Shown here: positions 5,777-8,223 of the stretch, one piece after another | How the letters are laid out: each line of letters begins with the position of its first letter | Position numbering within the stretch: the first letter of the stretch is position 1 | Assembly: GCA_030018875.1 (NCBI GenBank) | Contig: JASEHK010000057.1 | Span: forward strand, 1-8,223 | DNA: 8,223 bases | Direction of reading: 5' to 3' | DNA from: Endomicrobiia bacterium | GTDB lineage: Bacteria > Elusimicrobiota > Endomicrobiia > PHAN01 | The notes under the pieces: generated by a model | The model's database searches: none | What the model saw: the letters and a program-made list of their open reading frames with translations, nothing else | Told to the model about the DNA's origin: nothing | Program-made: the position numbers and the translations under genes

Positions 5777-6031
5777 TTAACGGTTACCTCGCTTGAGATT
5801 TTCGCCGGCGACGGGGGCAGTCGGACTTGCCAATGGGCTTGCCGTTGGGCGTAAAAGGGTTTTGATTCGCGCCATCATGCGCCTGACGGCGCGGATTTCA
5901 AGAGGGTTTTTGAGCTTCGTGGTCTTGTTGTTGAACTCAAGTTCCGCGCGGCGGCGGCGAAGTGTCTCGAGTTTTGCTTTGAGTTCGACGTCCGTCGAGT
6001 TTTTAATCTGTTCCCATTCTTTGGCTTTCAT
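5777..6031 (-). CDS. rpmC: 50S ribosomal protein L29 (uL29) with a long C-terminal tail
   Basis: L29 is a small two-helix protein near the exit of the peptide tunnel, next to L23. The N-terminal half MKAKEWEQIKNSTDVELKAKL and the helix-loop LRRRRAELEFNNKTTKLKNPLEIRAVRRMMARIKTLL (about 24-60) match the family. Length is 84 against the usual 63-72. The tail from residue 61 contains a tandem 4-residue repeat, PTAS, PLAS, PTAP (residues 62-73), from a 12-nt repeat. GAGG about 7 nt before the ATG at 6031 supports the start. It is 15 nt after L16 and 2 nt before S17. Confidence 0.97.
   Translation of the reverse strand: MKAKEWEQIKNSTDVELKAKLETLRRRRAELEFNNKTTKLKNPLEIRAVRRMMARIKTLLRPTASPLASPTAPVAGENLKRGNR
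5813..5848 (-). repeat. 12-bp in-frame tandem repeat in the rpmC tail
   Basis: Three 12-nt blocks encode PTAS (5837-5848), PLAS (5825-5836) and PTAP (5813-5824). The first two differ in a few bases (CCAACGGCAAGC and CCATTGGCAAGT); the third is more diverged. The repeat lies in the part of L29 that extends beyond the normal family length. Confidence 0.6.
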
Positions 6032-6046
6032 TATTTATCCTCGGAT

Positions 6047-6451
6047 TCAACGCTCTAAAAACTTGGTTACTATCGGCAGTTTGTGCCCGACCTGACGGAA
6101 GGCTTCGCGGGCATCTTCCAGAGACACGCCTTCCATCTCGAACATCACTCGTCCGGGCTTGACTGCGGCAACCCAGAACTCGGGGTTTCCTTTTCCCTTT
6201 CCCATTCTGGTCTCGGCCGGTTTTTTCGTGACGGGCCGGTCGGGGAATATTCTTATCCAAATCTTTCCGCCTTTCTTTATAAAGCGCGTCATCGTAAGGC
6301 GGCAAGATTCTATGTGTCGGCTCGATAGCCTGCCCAACTCAAGCGCCATAAGCCCGTAATGTCCGAAAGATATCGTGGTTCCGCGCTTGGCCACGCCCTT
6401 GATGCGTCCTTTCTGGGCTTTGCGGTATTTGACTCTTTTAGGCATCAGCAT
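6047..6451 (-). CDS. rplP: 50S ribosomal protein L16 (uL16)
   Basis: L16 lies by the A-site tRNA and peptidyl transferase region and is added late in 50S assembly. Marks: MLMPKRVKYRKAQKGR (start), AKRGTTISFGHYGLMALELGRLSSRHIESCR (about 21-51), KKGGKIWIRIFPDRPVTKKPAETRMGKGKGNPEFWVAAVKPGRVMFE (about 59-105), and an end with AFRQVGHKLPIVTKFLER. The MGKGKG block is the conserved loop that reaches the A site. Length 134 is typical. The ATG at 6451 has GGAG about 10 nt upstream; an in-frame ATG two codons later is an alternative. It follows S3 after an unusually long 81 nt. Confidence 0.98.
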   Translation of the reverse strand: MLMPKRVKYRKAQKGRIKGVAKRGTTISFGHYGLMALELGRLSSRHIESCRLTMTRFIKKGGKIWIRIFPDRPVTKKPAETRMGKGKGNPEFWVAAVKPGRVMFEMEGVSLEDAREAFRQVGHKLPIVTKFLER

Positions 6452-6511
6452 ATTTCGTTTCTCCGTCGGATGAATGTATGAGCGGCGGCGGTTATTTCAC
6501 TTTGGAGTTTT

Positions 6512-6531
6512 CCGCGGCGCGGCGGCCGCGG
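6512..6531 (-). other. GC-rich hairpin just after the rpsC stop
   Basis: In the mRNA sense a 7-bp all-GC stem (CCGCGGC paired with GCCGCGG) closes a 6-nt loop. It starts two nt after the S3 stop codon. It is followed by AAAACTCC, not a U run, so it does not look like an intrinsic terminator. A role in mRNA processing, 3' end protection or attenuation between S3 and L16 is possible but not shown. Confidence 0.5.
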
Positions 6532-6532
6532 T

Positions 6533-7303
6533 TTATTTAGATTTGGATTTTTCCGACTCGACCTCGGCGGCAATCGTCGCGAGGCCCAATGCCGAGGAAT
6601 CCTTCGCGGCGAGCAATTCAGCGTCGTTTTTGTCCACGACTTTGACGTCGGCCATCAGGTCAGCGTCGGTTTTTCTAAATAATTCCTTCTTAAATATCCA
6701 CGTTTTCACGCCGATGATTCCAAGCTTTGTGCGCGCTTCGGCGAAGCCGTATTCTATGTCGGCGCGAAATGTCGCCAGAGGCAGACGGCCTTCCATCAGC
6801 CACTCGGTGCGGGCGATTTCTCCGCCGCCCAGTCGCCCTGAAACCTTTATTTTTATGCCGCCGGCTCCGCCGCCGATGGCCTTCTCTATGGCTTTTTTCA
6901 TCGCGCGGCGATATGCAATCTGGCGCTCTATGGCAAAGGCCACCGACTCGGCGACCAGCTGCGCCTCGATTTCGGCGCGCTTGATTTCAAGAACCGTTAT
7001 CTCGACTCTCAAGCCTGTGAGCTCCTCGAGGTCTATTTTCAGGCGCTCTATTTCCTGACCCTGCCGGCCTATGACGACTCCGGGGCGAGACGTGTAAATA
7101 ACTGTTTTAAGATACTTGCCCGAGCCCATGCGCTCTATTACGATGCGCGCAATGCCGGCGGAATAAAGTTTGTTTTTGATGAGTTGGCGGATCTTGAAGT
7201 CCTCCTCTATCCAGCGAGGAGCGTTCTTCAAGTCGAACCATCTGGAATCCCAATCTTTGATGTAGCCGAGTCGTACGGATTTTGGATGAACTTTCTGTCC
7301 CAT
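6533..7303 (-). CDS. rpsC: 30S ribosomal protein S3 (uS3)
   Basis: S3 forms part of the mRNA entry tunnel with S4 and S5 and has helicase-related contacts to mRNA. The start MGQKVHPKSVRLGYIKDWDSRWF is conserved. The type 2 KH domain has its GxxG loop as GRQG (residues 79-82) in TSRPGVVIGRQGQEIERL. The C-terminal domain has SGRLGGGEIARTEWLMEGRLPLATFRADIEYGFAEARTKLGIIGVKTWIF. Length is 256 against about 210-235; the excess is an acidic/lysine-rich tail after KKELFRK. Only 8 nt, containing GAGG, separate it from the L22 stop, so the ribosome binding site overlaps the end of L22 and coupling is likely. Confidence 0.98.
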   Translation of the reverse strand: MGQKVHPKSVRLGYIKDWDSRWFDLKNAPRWIEEDFKIRQLIKNKLYSAGIARIVIERMGSGKYLKTVIYTSRPGVVIGRQGQEIERLKIDLEELTGLRVEITVLEIKRAEIEAQLVAESVAFAIERQIAYRRAMKKAIEKAIGGGAGGIKIKVSGRLGGGEIARTEWLMEGRLPLATFRADIEYGFAEARTKLGIIGVKTWIFKKELFRKTDADLMADVKVVDKNDAELLAAKDSSALGLATIAAEVESEKSKSK

Positions 7304-7311
7304 GTCGCCTC

Positions 7312-7641
7312 TTATTTTGCGTCGCTCAACACAATTTTTATGTGGCAGGTCTTTCTGGTAAAGGGCATGCCTCTGCCTTGCGGACCCGCGCGAAATCTCT
7401 TCATATAAACGCCTTTCCCGACGGTGACTTCTTTTATTACGGCGCGCGCGGGATCGGCGGTTTTACCCATGTTGGCAAAAGCGCTTTTTATGACCTTGGC
7501 GAGCGGCTCCGACGACGCCTTGACGGTAAAGGCAAGTTTGTCAAGCGCTTCCTTGACTGTCTTCTTTCTGACAAGGTCGAGCATCTGCTCGACTTTGCGG
7601 TGACTTACCCGAACATATTTTGCAGTTGCGCGCGATTCCAT
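7312..7641 (-). CDS. rplV: 50S ribosomal protein L22 (uL22)
   Basis: L22 lines the peptide exit tunnel; its long beta hairpin reaches the constriction where macrolides act. Marks: the N-terminal ATAKYVRVSHRKVEQMLDLVRKKTVKEALDKL (about 5-36), SEPLAKVIKSAFANM (about 44-58), and the hairpin KGVYMKRFRAGPQGRGMPFTRKTCHIKIVLSD (about 76-107). Length 109 is normal. The start at 7641 has only a weak purine-rich match (GAGAG) about 10 nt upstream. It follows S19 after 86 nt that carry a degenerate octamer array, and is followed by S3 after 8 nt. Confidence 0.98.
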   Translation of the reverse strand: MESRATAKYVRVSHRKVEQMLDLVRKKTVKEALDKLAFTVKASSEPLAKVIKSAFANMGKTADPARAVIKEVTVGKGVYMKRFRAGPQGRGMPFTRKTCHIKIVLSDAK

Positions 7642-7684
7642 GATTTTCGGTCTCTCTTTTCGTCCGGTGTTTAATGCAGAAATC

Positions 7685-7724
7685 TTTTTCTCTCTGACTT
7701 TCTACTCTTCTACCTCTCTAACCT
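7685..7724 (-). repeat. Degenerate octamer array in the S19-L22 gap
   Basis: In the mRNA sense this is five consecutive 8-nt purine-rich units: AGGTTAGA, GAGGTAGA, AGAGTAGA, AAGTCAGA, GAGAAAAA (consensus near RRGTHAGA for the first four; the last is diverged). It lies just after the S19 stop and resembles, in purine bias and period, the arrays upstream of rpsS and between S5 and L15. Confidence 0.55.
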
Positions 7725-7727
7725 GCC

Positions 7728-8015
7728 TTATGTCAAATCCGCGGCGTCCTTGGTGTGGGCGAAGCCGTGACCTTTGAAGAATCTCGTGGGAGAAAACTCA
7801 CCCAAACGATGGCCGACCATCTGTTCCGTTACGTAAACTTTGAGAAACTTTTTGCCGTTGTGAACCTCGAATGTATGCCCCACGAATTCGGGCGGAATCA
7901 TTGAGGCCCTTGCCCATGTTTTTATGGGTCGCTTTTGGCCGGTCTGATTCATTATCGAAACTTTTTTTGCGAGTTTTACGTCTACGTAAGGTCCCTTCCA
8001 ACTTGAACGACTCAT
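7728..8015 (-). CDS. rpsS: 30S ribosomal protein S19 (uS19)
   Basis: S19 is a 30S head protein that contacts S13 and the A-site tRNA and bridges to the 50S central protuberance. Marks: MSRSSWKGPYVDVKLAKKV (start), IKTWARASMIPPEFVGHTFEVHNGKKFLKVYVTEQMVGHRLGEFSPTRFFKGHG, ending HTKDAADLT. The 95 residues match the family (about 92-96). The ATG at 8015 is chosen because the sequence fits the family start and GGAGG lies 5 nt upstream (8021-8025). The frame stays open further upstream into the octamer repeats, but that extension is repetitive and is rejected. rplB (L2) would be expected next upstream; it lies beyond the window. Confidence 0.98.
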   Translation of the reverse strand: MSRSSWKGPYVDVKLAKKVSIMNQTGQKRPIKTWARASMIPPEFVGHTFEVHNGKKFLKVYVTEQMVGHRLGEFSPTRFFKGHGFAHTKDAADLT

Positions 8016-8020
8016 TGCTG

Positions 8021-8025
8021 CCTCC
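8021..8025 (-). promoter_or_regulatory. Shine-Dalgarno GGAGG of rpsS, fixing its start
   Basis: GGAGG lies 5 nt before the ATG at 8015. It separates the real rpsS start from the longer frame that runs upstream into the octamer repeats. Confidence 0.8.
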
Positions 8026-8048
8026 GAAAAGATAGGTGGAACGGCAAT

Positions 8049-8129
8049 AAAGTGACAAAGCGACAAGGTGACAAGGTGATAAAGTGATAAAGTAAAAAAA
8101 GTAACAAAGTGATAAGGTGACAAAGTGAC
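8049..8129 (+). repeat. Degenerate octamer array, first arm (10 units)
   Basis: On the plus strand this is ten consecutive units of 8 nt (one of 9), for example AAAGTGAC, AAAGCGAC, AAGGTGAC, AAGGTGAT, AAAGTGAT (consensus AARGTGAY). It lies upstream of rpsS, 25 nt beyond its ribosome binding site. A second array in the opposite orientation follows after 12 nt, so the two arms are complementary. Confidence 0.85.
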
Positions 8130-8141
8130 AAAAACAACCCT

Positions 8142-8223
8142 TTCACTTTTTCACCTTTTCACCCTTTTTACTTTATCACTTTTTCACTCTTTTACTTTTT
8201 CACCCTTTCATCCTTTTTACTTA
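8142..8223 (-). repeat. Degenerate octamer array, second arm, running off the window edge
   Basis: On the minus strand this is nine units of 8 nt (one of 9) plus a last partial one, such as AAAGTGAA, AAGGTGAA, AAAGTAAA, AGAGTGAA, AGGGTGAA, AGGATGAA (consensus ARRGTGAA). It faces the array at 8049-8129 and can pair with it at about seven of eight positions in the units nearest the centre. The true right end lies beyond the window. Together with the first arm it fills most of the 208-nt leader of rpsS; no gene, promoter or terminator is recognised in this leader. Confidence 0.85.

Noticed and set aside
6512..6531. Intrinsic terminator after S3
   Set aside because: The stem is followed by A-rich sequence, not a U run, and the operon clearly continues into L16.
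6474..7058. Plus-strand open frame of 194 codons
   Set aside because: It is antisense to S3; the protein is serine/arginine-rich and looks like a shadow.
8016..8123. N-terminal extension of S19
   Set aside because: The extra residues are translation of the octamer repeats, and a GGAGG lies just before the family-typical ATG at 8015.
8049..8223. CRISPR array
   Set aside because: Units are 8 nt, directly adjacent and degenerate, with no unique spacers and no cas genes.

Overview
This window is a stretch of a bacterial S10/spc ribosomal-protein gene cluster. It is read entirely on the minus strand, so transcription runs from the right edge to the left edge. It holds fifteen complete ribosomal protein genes and a nearly complete secY (436 codons visible, cut by the left edge). 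In transcription order they are: S19, L22, S3, L16, L29, S17, L14, L24, S14, S8, L6, L18, S5, L15, L5, secY. No gene is seen on the plus strand; the long plus-strand frames are antisense shadows.

The organism is a bacterium. All proteins are of bacterial type, S14 is the short four-cysteine zinc form, L24 has a zinc-ribbon-like tail, and most genes have a GAGG/GGAG Shine-Dalgarno sequence. The phylum cannot be settled from the sequence. The degenerate 7-8 bp repeats in the spacers and the missing L30 fit an uncultured lineage known mainly from metagenomes. Elusimicrobiota-like or a similar phylum is only a guess.

Two departures from the textbook order stand out. First, rplE (L5) is not between L24 and S14, where it normally sits; those two genes are joined by 9 nt carrying a good ribosome binding site. 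Instead L5 lies between L15 and secY, 5 nt after L15. Second, rpmD (L30) is absent between S5 and L15. The 74-nt gap there holds six tandem degenerate heptamers.

Layout, right to left: 8016-8223 is the rpsS leader, with two facing arrays of degenerate octamers that could fold into a long imperfect hairpin. 4567-8015 holds S19 to S14, mostly tightly packed. 4501-4566 is an S14-S8 spacer with AGGATTA repeats and an 11-bp hairpin. 2003-4500 holds S8, L6, L18, S5 and L15. 1416-1997 is the displaced L5, with an in-frame 24-bp tandem repeat at its N-terminus. 1310-1415 is a spacer whose degenerate repeat abuts the secY start and leaves no recognisable Shine-Dalgarno. 1-1309 is secY. The r-proteins build both ribosomal subunits. 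SecY is the membrane channel that receives secreted and membrane proteins from the ribosome.

The genes themselves are ordinary housekeeping genes. The novelty is in the gene order and in the repeat arrays that fill most of the longer spacers.
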